The notes below the pieces were generated by a model that saw only the letters and a program-made list of their open reading frames with translations, did no database searches and was not told where the DNA came from. A DNA stretch of 64,000 bases, from positions 45,058-109,057 of the forward strand of contig VXCM01003614.1 of NCBI GenBank assembly GCA_014773175.1, in the 5' to 3' direction. The translations under genes were made by a program, and so were the position numbers. The DNA is from Lucifuga dentata (lineage: Eukaryota; Chordata; Actinopteri; Ophidiiformes; Bythitidae). Below are positions 36,781 through 54,459 of the stretch, in pieces (the first letter of the stretch is position 1; every line of letters begins with the position of its first letter).

Positions 36781-39606
36781 GCCTGGCACAGATTATGACT
36801 AAGATTTTATCATTGTGACATACCAGAATGTAGAAGATTGTTGTTCTTACACAATTTACAGCAGAGATTAGGTGCCTCCTAATTTTTATTTATGTATCTC
36901 ATAATTAGGTATTTTATAGTTTTGAGACACAAAGCAATAATTTTGACTTTGCACCAAGAAACTTTTTTTTTTTTTTTTTTAANTTTTTTTTTTTTTTTTT
37001 TAATCATTCCTAACTTTTCACCGACCTTTTTGACTTTTCCTGGCTTAATGTGATTTCACTGAACTCAGGTAACACAGTGTAACTACCTTCTGCTGCTGCA
37101 CATTGAACCGTTCCACAATTACAGGTGGAAATTTTAAACTTTGCTTAAAAAAAAGAAAGAAAGCACCTCATTATTTCTCATTGATTTTCCTCATCGGGTC
37201 TTAAAGTTCCTGTCACATGTCTGCATCTAACTGTGGGCAGCTGTTAGATCGAAATCTATTCCCTTACATGACCAAGATCTTATGATTCTGATTCATCTAC
37301 AGAGCGCCAAACCACAAGATCAGTAAGGCGTGATATAGTGAAGCGATTAGATGAATCTGCTTGATTTAATACAGGCTGTTGTATATTGTCTCTGAGCTAT
37401 CCTTTTACATATTGCACTTTTCCTCACTCTGAATATCTTTGCATTTTAAAAAGATTCAAGTGACAGGCAGTTGGGGAGCCGCACGCTGAATATGTTAGCA
37501 AAATCAACTCTTTCATGCATCCACATGGTAATCCCACCCATCATATACATTAGCGAGATGATCCATCAAAAATGTACAAACAAAAACATGCAGAAATAAA
37601 TCAGTCTTTTTTTTTTTTTTTTNTTTTTTTTTTTTTTTATTATTATCTGACTTTCATTTTCTCCCCAATTACAATAACAACTTTTTATCCTAATTGGACC
37701 ATGGTTTCTAATCAGGCACCAGACACTGTTTGCAAATGAAGCACTGGCTATTATCTGTTGTGCATGGAATTTTAGGACAGCTAATTAAAAGTGAGTGACT
37801 ATTTTTTGGCATCGTTTCTACATGCAGGACTTTTTTTTTTTTTTTTTTTNTTTTTTGGATAAACAGCATCAGTTTATTTTCTCCACCTGACACTTTGTAG
37901 GGTTTCACTTTATCAAAACACTGTAGCGCTGATGGTGACGTCCTGAGCTGTGTTCCTGTTTTTTAGGTGCTTTTTTGTGGCGTTTGTGGTATAAATGTTT
38001 CAGTTTCAAGGTGATAAGATCGTTCCATAAATAAAAGCTGACTGTGACAGAGGAAAACTGTTTATCTGCAAAGCAAATATGGCGTTGCTTATACTCGTAT
38101 TTTGTTGCTATGGATTCATTCAGCCACAGACAAACATCCTGCATGATGTCACCAGCATCAGGCAATAAATCATAGCAATTGTGTATATACAGTCAAATTA
38201 CTCATTTTATTATTATTTTTAGCTGAAAAACCAAGAACAGAGAAGAAGTGTATCCAGGGATTTTTTTTTTTTGGTTTTGGTTTTAGAGACTTTATATAGA
38301 GAGATTACAAGTTTCACTTTGCAAAAATAGCCTGCTAAAGATACTATTTTGCTGCGTTAACATGTTCTAATACAGAAACTTACTGGAGTTTCACATCTCA
38401 AACTGACATGATGGAACAAAAGGCTCAAACGGTAAAGAAATAGAAGTTTTTAGAGTTAGTCAATTTACCCCTGAAGTGAATAGACTTCAAATTTATCGAC
38501 TGTTAGATCATTATCTGTTAAAACCTCACAGTAGCACAGTCCAACACGTGATAATTATTATCTGGCATTAAGAGGACTGACCTTTCTAGGAATAAAAAAG
38601 TTAGATTCTATTGTCAAATGAACTGTAAGCTCATACATTTTAAAATGAAATACCATTAACTCAGGGTTCATATCTGATTAAGTCAGGTTTATTTTTGGAA
38701 CATTTTCAGGTGAGAAGCCGCATATTCATCCACTGCACTGATTTTTATCTGGATGATCTCCATCGCCCACCACTTTCACTTCCTATGGAAACGGACAGAA
38801 TTGCTGATAAAAAATATTCTACAGTCTGTCAGACTTAATCTCTTATCTCTAATGACTATTTACCATTAAGCTCTACTGCAAATTCTTATTCTCTTGTTTT
38901 GGAGATGGTAGCCTACTGTGGCTCATAGTTTACACTCAATTTAACATGGAGCCTATTATCAAGCTAATGTATGCAATTCTATATTACATGCTAATAGTTT
39001 GCAGCAGTGGTTCGCAAAGTGTGGTAAGTGAATTTCTTTAAAGAAAATGTTGAAATCAATGGAAATGGGGATATTGTGGCAAATTATTAACAAATAAAGT
39101 GTGTCTCATTATTATTANTGAAATCAATGGAAATGGGGATATTGTGGCAAATTATTAACAAATAAAGTGTGTCTCATTATTATTATTGTTGTTGAAAATA
39201 GCACAACTTGTCCCATGTGCACACTATGTACTTCCATTCCATGAGTGTGTCATAACTTTTCATGCTTGTACACCAAGCGACTCATGCATGCATGAGGTTT
39301 TTCTGTGATTTCTCTTAGAGCTGGTGGTGTTTTGGTACACAGAGGCCATATTGGATTCACAAAGCCTGGGAACCGTTGACACACAGCATACACCATGTTC
39401 TAATCTTCATTTAATACAGTTTTTCCACTTAGTACAAATGGAGTTGTACATTCATTTATTGTGTATTAACATGATAAACTAGACATAAATAAATAATAAT
39501 AAAACATTTTATTTAAAAGCTGCCTCACAACAAATAAAAGCAACAACAAAGAATTTAGTCACATTAAAATAAAATAATCAACTAAAGTTTAAACTAAATA
39601 TTATAT
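36781..39606. other. intergenic, no gene seen
   Basis: Poly-T runs broken by single Ns lie near 36963-37002, 37606-37640 and 37832-37856. A 53-bp block either side of N39118 is duplicated. No gene is supported. Confidence 0.6.
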
Positions 39607-39610
39607 TTAA

Positions 39611-40175
39611 AGGACCATACCACCCATTTTGCATGTTTGAGCCTAATATATTCAATTTTCATACATGTTATGTTACTGACAATCATTTCCAAAAGGATAA
39701 AACCATATTTCAGACTTCCTGATATTTTGCAAAATCTCTTAATCTTTCAAAATCAAATATTCAAGTGATACACCCACCTTAAAAATCCATGTTTCTCCTG
39801 CTAATAGTTACACAGCCTTATGAAGTCACGGTCCTTTAAATTTTTCCATAAACGCAGGTCTTCTTTTGGGACTATATTCCCCGGTGGAGGCATACATTCA
39901 CTCCACGCTTTTTATTGAGCTTAAACACTAAAATTACATAACTTCTAAAAAAACCTGAATACACGTCTTGTTGGTGATGATGGATTACCTATCCCAAGAA
40001 CGTTTACAGTATCAACAAGTTGATTTTAATAGCAGAATGAACTGAAACCAATGGAGGTCTGGAAGGTAGGAAAAACATTTTTAATTCACCGTTCCAGTAG
40101 TATGCTTTGGGAAATGATTGTCAGTAACGTTACGAGTATGAAAATTGAATATATTAGGCTCAAACATGCAAAATG
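39611..40175. mobile_element. long-TIR MITE (family A), copy 2, right end truncated
   Basis: It starts AGGACCATACCACCCATTTT after TTAA and is close to the 29.5 kb copy throughout. The right inverted repeat stops at CATGCAAAATG, losing about the last 20 bases. It is followed by a TA/CATA-rich low-complexity stretch. Confidence 0.75.
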
Positions 40176-40189
40176 TTTGACATGATATT

Positions 40190-40262
40190 ATATATACACA
40201 CATATACATACATACATACATATATATATATTTTATATTATATCTCATATATATATTATATT
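40190..40262. repeat. TA/CATA low-complexity stretch
   Basis: Mixed ATAC, CATA and TA units directly follow the truncated MITE copy 2. Confidence 0.8.
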
Positions 40263-40439
40263 CTAACTAATTCTGTGTCATGATATTATACGACATTGTA
40301 TTACACAAATACAATGCAAATAAAGTGGGATCGGTAATAATTAAAACAGCAAACACTATAAACACATTAAAAACACTGAAAGTCAAACTGCAATAATTGC
40401 GACCCAGAAAAGGATGATAATGATATCAGAAAAGGGAGC

Positions 40440-40640
40440 TAATGAACAGCAATATTAAACAGGTGAGACTTAACGCCTCTTAAAAGTATTTATGGAGCTG
40501 CTCTCCCTGATGGATCTGGGCAGAGAGTTCTATAGCCGAGGAGCTGAAAGATATGCCTCCCATGCAGCTGGCCTGATCCTGGTAGGTAGAGGAGCCATTT
40601 CTGCCAGCTAGTAGATGACCAAATGTGAGAATTCCAGTTT
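40440..40640 (+). repeat. LINE-like 3'UTR repeat fragment
   Basis: GGGCAGAGAGTTCTATAGCC, GAGGAGCTGAAAGATATGCC and CTGGCCTGATCCTGGTAGGT follow the plan of a common fish repeat (outlier-corrected element tail: 'attccag..gctgc..aaggc..tctccc'). The segment at 58340-58560 is a better preserved relative. Confidence 0.4.
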
Positions 40641-41048
40641 CAGTCATAAAAATGTTGAAACGAGATAGTCCAGGTACTCAAACAGCTCCAGTAGGAGGCA
40701 ACACACAGAAAAATGCCGGAGCAGACGACAGTTAAAAGACGTTAATGCCAGCAGTTCCAAGCAGCTCGAGTCAGTACAGCCAGCAGCTCAGCAGGAAAAA
40801 GAAAAACAGCAGAGTCCCTCCAGCGAAGAACACTCACAGTGCAAAGAGTTCATCAAATAATTACCATTCCCAACTGGAACATTCCCAACTGGAATATAGC
40901 AAAAAATTGCACAGGAAAATCAAAATCAAATGAACAAACAGAACAAATGTATTAGGAGGAACAGCAACCAACGTATGCCAGCATTCCCGTCCTAACGTAC
41001 AAATTATGTTCTCACTATGTCTAGTAACCTTTGGTGCATTACTCTTAA

Positions 41049-41998
41049 AGGACTATATCAGTGATTTTGCATGTTTCGGCCCAATAAATACTGCTTGCAT
41101 ACACTTACATTGCTACCAACAATTTTCCAAACCATGAAACCGTGTTTTAGTTTTTGAGTAATTTTCCCAAATTGAGTAATCTTTCAAAATCAAATGCAGA
41201 AGTGATATGCTCACCTTAAAATTCAATATTTTGCCTGCTATTACCTACTAGGCTTGGCCGGTTCACCGAATCATCGATTCAGAGATTCCATTCTTAGTCC
41301 ATGAATCAATGATCCGGTTCCTTCCTGTCTGTGGTATAAATGAATAAGATTCAATATATTTATACACTTTTTCCTTTCACAAGATCCCAAATTTTGGATT
41401 AATCAGCACATTCTAACTCCAACCATAAAACTAATGTCTGTTTGGCTTGGTTCGGACATGAACCGGTTTTTCTCATAGGACAATAGGACTGATCTGATTT
41501 GTAAATGAATTGAACTTTCCACGTCTAACACCTACACATGATTNAGGACAATAGGACTGATCTGATTTGTAAATGAATTGAACTTTCCACGTCTAACACC
41601 TACACATGATTACGTCTAACACCTACACATGATGACGTCATTTTAATTTCTCAGGAAAAATCAGTCTTGTGTTGGGACTATATTCCCTGGCGGAGATATA
41701 CTTTATCTTCTGTGTAGCTCTGGTGTTGGGTGGGTTAAATTAAACAATGTAGACAAAAAAAATGTAATAGACATTTTTCTCACTGTGATTACTTATCTGA
41801 AACATGTTTCAAGTCTCTACAGTTGATTTTTATATCGTACTGGAATAATTTGAAACCAGTGGCAGTCTGGAATGCAGGAAAAACAATTCTAATATTCACC
41901 GCTGCAGTAGCATATTTTCAAACCTGTTGGCAGTAATATAACATGTATACATGTTGTATTTATTGGGCTTAAACTTGCAAAATCACAGGTCAGGTCCT
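41049..41998. mobile_element. long-TIR MITE, divergent subfamily B
   Basis: TTAA flanks both ends (41045-41048 and 41999-42002). The termini match inverted: AGGACTATATCAGTGATTTT on the left, and on the right the complement of AAAATCACAGGTCAGGTCCT. Inside these lies CCCAATAAATAC in place of family A's CTAATATATTC. The body shares GGGACTATATTCCCTGG and TTTTATATCGTACTGGAAT-type blocks with family A. It includes an unrelated internal segment and an assembly duplication at N41544. Confidence 0.72.
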
Positions 41999-42639
41999 TT
42001 AAATCAAATGTTGAAGTGCAGTTTTTCATCTGTTTATCAGCCCTGAATGAGGTCAGCAATATCTTTGAACTTAATAACCTGCCCTGAATCACAGAAGCAT
42101 GACTCTTTCCTTCTATTATGCATGATTTCTGTCAGTGCAGAGACTGGTCCATGTGCTCCCTGTCCCCCAAACACACATCCACTCATGACAAAATGTGATG
42201 CTGCTGAATGTGCCCACAGCTGAGATCTCCACAAAAGAGACTTCGTTGTGGAGGCGCTCGACTGGACTGATGGGTCAAACAATGGCGCTCTGTTCCAAAT
42301 ATGTTGTTTGTCACATAGCCTGCCTTTAACTCATCAATGCTGCCGTTGTTCCACTTGACTTCAACTTTCTCCCACATCTTATGCAACTGGATATGTAAGT
42401 TTTACTCACATATACTGTATGTGAAGCATGACTGAATATAGCTGAGTGTTAGTCATAGTGTTTCACTTCAGGAATAAGATGAAATAAGATCTTCACTCAG
42501 CTGGTGACAGCACAAACGTATGACTAACTTCTAACAATCGCACATGCACATCTCTTCCTGAAGGTTAGTCAGCTAACCTTCCAACTTTACAAAATAAAAC
42601 CCCAACACTTTTATATTTTTATGTGATCACCAGCATTTG

Positions 42640-42790
42640 TTTGTCTATTTGTTAGGAGGATATTCAAAAAGTTATGGACAGATTTGGGTGAAATCTGAGG
42701 GACAGATAGATGTCAAGAGAAAGAAGTGATTCAATTTGGAGGTGAAATTACACCGATCGACCTGATGGTGGCGCTGTAATAACCACTCTT
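42640..42790 (+). repeat. possible interspersed repeat
   Basis: AAAAAGTTATGGACAGATTT, GGGTGAAATCTGAGGGACAG and TGATGGTGGCGCTGTAATAA resemble a repeat widespread in fish intergenic DNA. No terminal structure is visible. Confidence 0.35.
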
Positions 42791-44299
42791 ACATTTTGGT
42801 CTATAAATTTTTTTTCATTCCTCCTACAATTTTGGCTCAATTGTCGCAAAGTTGTGCATGTAGAATGTCTGGACCGATCTGGAAAAAAAGTTATTTGTTT
42901 TTTTTTTTTTTTAAAGATATTTACCATTTTCCTGCAACTGCAATGCAATTTTTTCCCCAAAAAACATGACATTTTGCTAATTAAGTGTCATGTTACTATA
43001 TAATACATGAAACAGAGCAGAGGACATAAATATCAGCACTTACGCCTGTTATGTTTGATTAAGGTTCGCTCTCCTTTGATGTGTCAATGAGTCAGGGAGT
43101 GTTGATCATTATGGCGGAATGAGATCTATATGCAAAGCATGAGGAAGAGGAAATGCATTTCTGGAAGAGTGCCTGTGTGTATTTACAAGTTATCATTCCA
43201 GAGCAGTGAATTATATATGGGGGGTCTTATATTAGAAAGTCTCACCACACTCAGTAAGTGGTCTGGACTATTTTTACTTCTTGGCTTCTTTCTGCTTTTA
43301 GAGGAAACTAGTAAAGCAGCAATGTGGTTTCATGATCATGTTCTCGAATAGTAAACATGCTTTTCTGCAAGTCAGGGCCACAGGTGAATGAGATTAAAAC
43401 ACACACACACACACACCAGTGATGGAAGAAGTACTCAGTTACTAATACAGTGAATGCTGCATTACAAGTAAACATCTTGCATTCAAACGTACAAGGTATT
43501 ATTAAAATTTACTGCGCCTGTAAGATGTTTCTTTTTTTTTTTTAATCTAACAGTGGAAATNGGTATTATTAAAATTTACTGCGCCTGTAAGATGTTTCTT
43601 TTTTTTTTTTAATCTAACAGTGGAAATATGTCCAATTGCAGTATTTTTCTCTGAAGACTACAAAGTAGTACAAAAATGGGATTACTCAAGTAAACTATCT
43701 CAAAACGTATGCATAAACATACACACACACACACGCGTATCAGCAGCAGCAGGAGCAAATCTGTCCATTATAATATCCACCAAGCTGCAGCCGGTACAAT
43801 AAGCTACACAGCATCTTGTGAATAATCATCTTTATGGTGTCTCTATTATGTCTTAATAGCTTTGTAAAGTGTCTCCACTGTCACAGCAAGACTCATAATA
43901 ATCCTTCTGTATCTCTGGACGGCCATCAAAGAGGAAGCCTATCAGATCTGTTTCACAGGCCGCAGGAACTGATCAGATCTTTGACGATTCCCCTGAGATG
44001 CCTGCTGTGGAATATTACGGCTGTGATTTGCTTTTCACTGAGAGAAAAATACTGGCTGTTTCAGCTTCCTGTTGCAGATTTCCTGGGACTGAAGAACAAA
44101 AAAATAAATAAAAATTTAAACAAATAAAATAAAGTGACAGTATGATAGTATGAGTTGAAATAAAAACAAGAGGGACCGAATGCAGCGTGTTTTTGTGGAG
44201 AGTGAAGCCGGTAGTAAGCGGCGGTCGTGCGGCTGCTGCTGTGGCGGAGCTGCGTTCGACGTTTAAAAGCTCACTTCCTCGTTGTGGGACGAGACCAGC
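42791..44299. other. klf6 upstream intergenic
   Basis: Short (CA)n runs near 43400-43416 and 43722-43735, plus the hAT-like fragment. No exon is supported. The sequence turns GC-richer after about 44190, towards the klf6 promoter. Confidence 0.55.
43416..43720. repeat. hAT-derived CAGTGATGGAAGAAGTACTC fragment
   Basis: It begins CAGTGATGGAAGAAGTACTC and continues TCAGTTAC..TACAGT, with later ACTACAAAGTAGTAC and GGGATTACTCAAGTAAACT. This matches the general pattern of fish hAT-like repeats. The block either side of N43561 is duplicated by the assembly. Confidence 0.5.
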
Positions 44300-44510
44300 C
44301 CGACTTATATAGCGTTCTAAAAATAGCTCAGCTCTGCTCCAATCAGCGCACGAGCCGCTTCGGACGGTTCGCCAATCAGCAAAGACAGGATGAGTCAACT
44401 CTGTCATCTCATTGGACAAATGTGGTCTGGTAGGCGGGCGTAACGCTGCGCGGCGCTCATTGGTGGATGCGCCGTAACGTATTGTAATCACATGGGGGTG
44501 GGCTTGTCTC
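44300..44510 (+). promoter_or_regulatory. klf6: klf6 proximal promoter
   Basis: Four CCAAT boxes lie within 125 bp: CCAAT at 44339 and 44372, and the reverse form ATTGG at 44411 and 44459. A perfect AP-1 site TGAGTCA starts at 44391, a MEF2-type site CTAAAAATAG at 44317, a TATATAG-like string near 44306 and a GT-box GGGGGTGGGC at 44494. The stretch is GC-richer than its surroundings. An AP-1 site fits the known immediate-early, injury-inducible behaviour of KLF6. The GT-box could allow binding by KLF/Sp factors, including klf6 itself. The motifs are seen directly; promoter function is inferred from position. Confidence 0.75.
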
Positions 44511-44739
44511 TAATTTTGAATCGGGGGGAAGTTTACAGTGAGCTGACGGACTTTTGGAGAGTTCAGTGTTGTGCGCTCTCGGTGCGTCAGACGCGCAAAA
44601 TCTCCACTCGAAGCGCACAAGCTCCAGACTCCCGTACATGCAAATACAGACAGAAGTCCAGCTCATCTCCCAGCACTCCCAGCTTCTCTCCTCGCAAGCC
44701 TGAATTCGCTTCTACTTGTGGCTACATCTTAGGAGTGAA
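44511..44739 (+). other. klf6: klf6 probable 5'UTR
   Basis: This is the sequence between the promoter motifs and the start codon. The transcription start is not marked by a clear initiator, so the left limit is a guess. It is moderately GC-rich and contains one complete upstream ORF. Confidence 0.6.
44638..44703 (+). promoter_or_regulatory. upstream ORF in klf6 5'UTR
   Basis: An upstream ATG opens a 21-codon reading frame that ends at TGA, 36 bases before the klf6 start codon. If transcription begins upstream of it, the frame could lower klf6 translation by forcing reinitiation. It is out of frame with klf6. A second ATG at 44492 opens a longer frame overlapping the klf6 start, but it is probably upstream of the transcript. 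Confidence 0.45.
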
Positions 44740-49400
<4,661 letters not shown>

Positions 49401-52400
49401 GATGGCCGTCGCGATGAGAGGTCTGAGGGATGATTCTGGCTGATGCCCGGACCTGTGGAGGATCAGAGAGGCCGGGGTGTCCCGGGAGCGTTACACGGAC
49501 ACCGCCGTGTTCCAGTCAGTGGAAAAAATGAAGCAAAGCAGGCTATTATTTGCACCATACTTAGTGCCTCCAACACCTCGCTGTGGAGATGGCTCTTGAA
49601 AAGGCTTTTACGGAGGAGTGGGAGGGGGAAAACGGAAAAAACCTGGGCTGACGAAGACAGAAAGAGACTCTTCTGTATGGTGTTCAACGCTTTTTTTCCC
49701 GGAGGATTATGGGACTCCTGCAGGGTCGCTGCTCCTCCAATGACAGTGTGTTTGCCTGTGCGCATGAGGACTGTGAGTGCCTGCGACTGGATGCCTGTGC
49801 TGGCTTTTTGGACGGATGGAGCTTGCGTTGTGGAACTGCGAGTGAATGGCGTGGAGGGAATGACGATGTTACGCGAGGGGAGTTTGTTGGGTGGGCGGGT
49901 GGATGTCTGTTGTCTCACTTGAGAATGAATGCAAGCAAAAACAAAAAAACAAAAAAAAGGTTTTGTCTGTGCTCTTTGGGTCTATTGGCTGTGGAGTTGG
50001 AGGGGGTGTAGAGAGAGAGAGAGAGAGAGAGCGCCCCCTTTCTGCCTGGAGGTGGAATTACAGCTCCCTATTCAAAAAGTGGGAGGTTGTTATGTTTAGT
50101 GCAGCTATTAAGTGTGCAATGTATTATGTAGCCTGTCTCAAAACGTACACGCTATAAAGCTCATTTTGTTGTCCATTGTGTAAGCTCTGTATCTTAAAAA
50201 AAAAAAAAAAAAAANTAAAAAAAAAAAAAAAAAAAGGTTGTACACAAACGGTTTATTGCCATTATAACAGAAGTTGCATGGGATCTGGGGACGTGTTGCT
50301 CACCTGTTTGCTTAAAGGACAACAAATTCCATTTGAGAGCAGCTACCTACATATTACTCAATATCATAGTATTGTACAAAAAAAAACATAAGGCAGTCAT
50401 TTTTTTATTTCTTGATAAGTTGGGGATACCACTATTGCTTAGCAACTGTCTTGATCATGGGATTGTGTTTCTTTTCTTCACTCTTGCTTTTCTCTTGTGT
50501 TCGATCTGTAAATGCACTGTTGACCTTACTGATGCCTTATGTAAGTGGCCTTGTCCTGTTAAATAGATCACACACGCTCACACACACACACACACACACA
50601 CAGGGGTTGGAATGCAGTAGTGCGTTATTGAATAGCTTTATAAAGGCTCTGATCCATACAGTCGCACCTTTGCCCTTTGTCAGACTCCTCCAGGCTCCTG
50701 AATAATAAAAATAACCATATATCAGCTTAATAACGACTGCCATTTTTACATTTTTGTGCATAGTTTGTCGATTATATCACATCATAACAATATTCAAATG
50801 AAATCATACTCTCCAGAATGACACAGGTCTGAGACAGAAATGTGGAGCACTTAGAAAAGCAATTGGGTTTTTTTTTTACTACTATGTAGTATAATGTGTC
50901 ATGGATGCACTTCAGATTTAACTCGCTGTCAAAGGTACAGTCTTGGAAACGCGTTCTCGTGACGTGTGGCACGCTCAGCCACCAAGGGTAGAATTTATTG
51001 CAAAGAATACATTTATGTTGGGGCCATTTGTTTGTCGATTTGTATAAAGCTCACACTCTTAAAACGGATGAGTCACTTCCAGTACAATAGCATCATTGTC
51101 AATTGGAAGTATGTTTTGCGAAGTGTCGCCTGCGGGGTGAGTCAATACCTTTAATGGGTTTTGGCCTTGGTTTGAATAACCTGTGATCTGAAAAAAACAA
51201 CACGGAAACCGGTCTAACCAGGAGTGTTTCTGCAGGCTGTAATCATCTGAGGTGAGAACGGGACAAAATGTTTGTACCAGACTCACGCTGTCATCATCAG
51301 GCTTTTCTTAATATGCAAATACAGCTTCCGACATCGTGCATCAGGATCTCTGCATCCAGATCCTTTCTCTGCAGGATGACATCGGACATTGCCACTTGCT
51401 TTTACACTTTGCATTGAAAAGTTCTGCTGCATTGTAATCAGATCTCGGTAGGTGAATTGTACCAAAGCTCCCGATTCAAAATAACTTTATTAACCAGAAT
51501 ACACAGAATGAGGACAATGGAGCACGAATGTGAACAGATTGGCTAGTTGGGCTACGATCTGGACCATAATACAAGAGAATCAGGTTGCATTCTGGTTGTA
51601 ATACATTCTGCGCTCATTTACACTTTGCATTAACGTGCATTTTTCCACGTTTGGATCCAGATCAAATTTTAATGCACTTAGATATTAAATGTTTGTTATA
51701 TTGGATTGCTTCGCTTTGCAAACGCAATGAACTGGTCATCTAGTCGACATATCAACGCAACATGCAGTTAAAGCACTAAAATTAGTGAAATTAACAGCAC
51801 TTATTTACGAGTATCAACACATGGAAGTGAATAATTATCTGTTTTAAGAGTGTAGCTGGTATAAGTGGTCATAAAATGTTAATGTCTGTCAGTCACCGTC
51901 ACAGGAAGCCTGTACAGGTTAATCCAATAAAAATTAAAGACGTGGGGAGGCCAATGTTTCATTTTACACTGAGAAATAATGAAAATGCAAAGATACGTAT
52001 GTACATTATAAAGTAAGAGGATTTTCTAAGGAAGCTTCTATTTTAAGGACCAAAAAAAAAAAAAAAAAAAAGTGCAGCGTGTGTTTATAAAGACAAACCG
52101 CTAAAGAAAAGAGGCTGAACAATTATTGTAAAATAGACACACACTCCATTCTCCTACATTTGCTTCTGTAAGATTTTTGTGTTTGATTTGGAAAAAACGT
52201 AGAGCAAATGTCCATTTAAAAAGGCGTCAATAGCCCATACGTCTGTGGCCTGTCATCTTTCAAACAAAAAAAAAAAAAAAAAANAAAAAAAAAAAAAAAA
52301 GACATGAATTGTTCTGGACACTTGAATTGTCATCCAATTTTGCATTTTGGTGCCCGCTAAGTATTACGTTTTTTTTTTATTTGCCATATAATTTCTTTAT

Positions 52401-52590
52401 CTGAACCTTTAATGGATTACGAAAAGGCCCTATCTTTAGCTAGAGAATCTTTGTTGGATAAAATGTGGAGACAAAAAAAAATAAAATTTTTTTTTGTTTT
52501 ATGGCATAACAGGATTTTTTTCATTTGAAACTGTTTTGTAAAATAGTTTCTGTATGAATGTATTTTTTATTGGAAAATCGATAAAAAAGA
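49401..52590 (+). other. klf6: klf6 probable 3'UTR
   Basis: The first few hundred bases are GC-rich, after which the sequence becomes strongly AT-rich. No other gene starts here, and mammalian KLF6 also has a 3'UTR of kilobase length. AATAAA signals occur at 51926-51931 and 52480-52485, and a GATAAA variant lies near 52580. The region includes (AG)n at 50010-50031, (CA)n at 50579-50602, and poly-A runs at 50200-50235, 52052-52070 and 52266-52300. The true end cannot be fixed without transcript data. Confidence 0.5.
51926..51931 (+). terminator. AATAAA polyadenylation signal candidate
   Basis: This canonical hexamer lies 2.5 kb after the klf6 stop codon. A second hexamer at 52480-52485 sits in an A/T run. 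Either could end klf6 transcripts. Confidence 0.35.
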
Positions 52591-53099
52591 ATTTATTGGA
52601 CTTGCTTGTGTTTGTTTTCTTGCTCCTGGTTTCCTGTCTGCGCTCCGTCAAACAGGAAGTCCCTCACATGAGGACATCTGTTTGTTTTTGGCTAATTCTA
52701 ATTATTCCCAAAGGAGACATTAAGACTGCCATTACCTTCCTTTTCCACTTTCCCAGGGGAGGTCAAAGGTTACAGCCCATTACAGAAATCATACTGGCAG
52801 GGATTCAGAGTTTTGCTCAAAGACACTTCAGCAGTATGAAATAACTAAGCAAACACATTTACATTAACTCCAGGTATGATCTAAACTACCAATACTTGAG
52901 GCAACTTGTTATATTTGCCAGATAAATATGTAAAAATTATATTTATAATCAGGATGTTGACTTTAAGAAGGATAATTGCTGGTTTATTTAGACAAAATGT
53001 TCTTTCTTCAGCCAATGATGCCAAGTTTTCAACGACCCCCCAAAAAATTGATGCAAATTACATCATACATCACACCCCCCCCATGTGTGTGTGTGTGTG
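52591..53099. other. intergenic downstream of klf6, no gene seen
   Basis: AT-rich, ending in a C run and (TG)n at 53075-53101. No gene is supported. Confidence 0.55.
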
Positions 53100-53400
53100 T
53101 GCTGATTGAGTATGTGAGTCTCCTTGGAACACCTGATCTCGTCTCCAGCTATCACCTGCCTTCCTGTTTCCCACTCCCTGCAGTCACCTGATCACCTCAG
53201 CCAATCACCTGGCTGCATTCCTGCCTCAGCACCTGTTTCCAGTTGTCCGTTATCTGCTGTGTATTTAGGCTCTCTGTTTGTGGTTCCCTTATCTAGCAGT
53301 CTGTCCAGATTTGTAAATTTTTATTTTTGCTGTCGCCCTTTGGTTATCGTCGTCTCGACTATCTATTTCTTTACTGATCCAAACCTGTGTTTTTCATTTC
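53100..53400 (+). repeat. possible retroelement-derived segment
   Basis: It is rich in CACCTG and CCTGCC strings, such as CAGTCACCTGATCACCTCAG and CAATCACCTGGCTGCATTCC, followed by a T-rich tail. It resembles untranslated parts of abundant teleost retroelements. No reverse transcriptase is present. Confidence 0.35.
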
Positions 53401-53930
53401 ATTTTATTTCATTTACACATTTATATATAAGAATAATAATTTAAAAAAAACAACAACAAAAGAAACAGAATCACAAAAACAAATCAGGAAAATATCAATA
53501 TAGTTACAGTGTGTGAGAAGTAAAAAGCCACAGGTTTATACTAGGGCGCCTCCCCAAATTAATCATCTTCAATTTAATCCATCACACAACAACTGAACAA
53601 CTGAAGTGACTCAGATTAAAACAAAATCAAAAAATAGACAGTCGCTTTTCTACCAGTAATGACACTATGATTGCAATGATAATAGTCAGATTCAGTAATT
53701 ATTTTAAAGGAATAAACTGACGTTGATCCAAGTATGAATTCCATGAAGTTGCACCTCTGTGTTGAAATGAAAAATGTTTTTTTTTTACTCTGCTTTTCGT
53801 CTGATGAATTTTGTAACGCTGTCTCGCCTTTCTAGCTATAAACTGGCATCTGTTATTTTTTTGTTTTTGTTCTTTGCTTAGTCTGCTACAGACTCTTTTT
53901 TATTAAACACATTTTCACCATACTCCTTAA

Positions 53931-54455
53931 AGGACCATATACAGTCAATTGTGCATGTTTTAGCTTAATATATTAAATTTTCATACATGTAAGGTTACTA
54001 ACAATCATTTCCCAAAGGATGAAACCATATTTCAGCTTTCCTGATATTTTGCAAAACCTCTTAATCTTTCAAAATCAATTATTGAAGTGATACACTCACC
54101 TTAAAAATCCATGTTTCTCCTGCTAATAGTTACACGGTCCTTTAAATTTTTCCATAAGCGCAGGTTTTCTTTTGGGACTATATTTCCCGGTGGAGGCATA
54201 CATTTACTCTACGCTTTTTATTGCGCTTAAACACTAAAATTATGTAACTTATAAAAAAAAAACAAAAAAAAAAAAAAAAAAANGATTTTAATAGTGTACC
54301 AGAATGAACTGAAACCAATGGAGGTCTGGAAGGTAGGAAAAACATTTTTAATTCCCCGTTCCAGTAGTATGCTTTGGGAAATTATTATCAGTAATGTTAC
54401 ATGTATGAAAATTTAATATATTAGGCTCAAACATGCAAATGAGTGGTATGGTCCT
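53931..54455. mobile_element. long-TIR MITE (family A), copy 3
   Basis: TTAA flanks both ends (53927-53930 and 54456-54459). It begins AGGACCATATACAG and ends GTGGTATGGTCCT, with the long inverted repeats and the GGGACTATATTTCCCGGTGG core of the family. A poly-A run with N54283 interrupts it. Confidence 0.77.
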
Positions 54456-54459
54456 TTAA

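Noticed and set aside
49443..49922. 159-codon and 151-codon frames on opposite strands after the klf6 stop
   Set aside because: They lie in the GC-rich start of the 3'UTR and have no recognisable domain.
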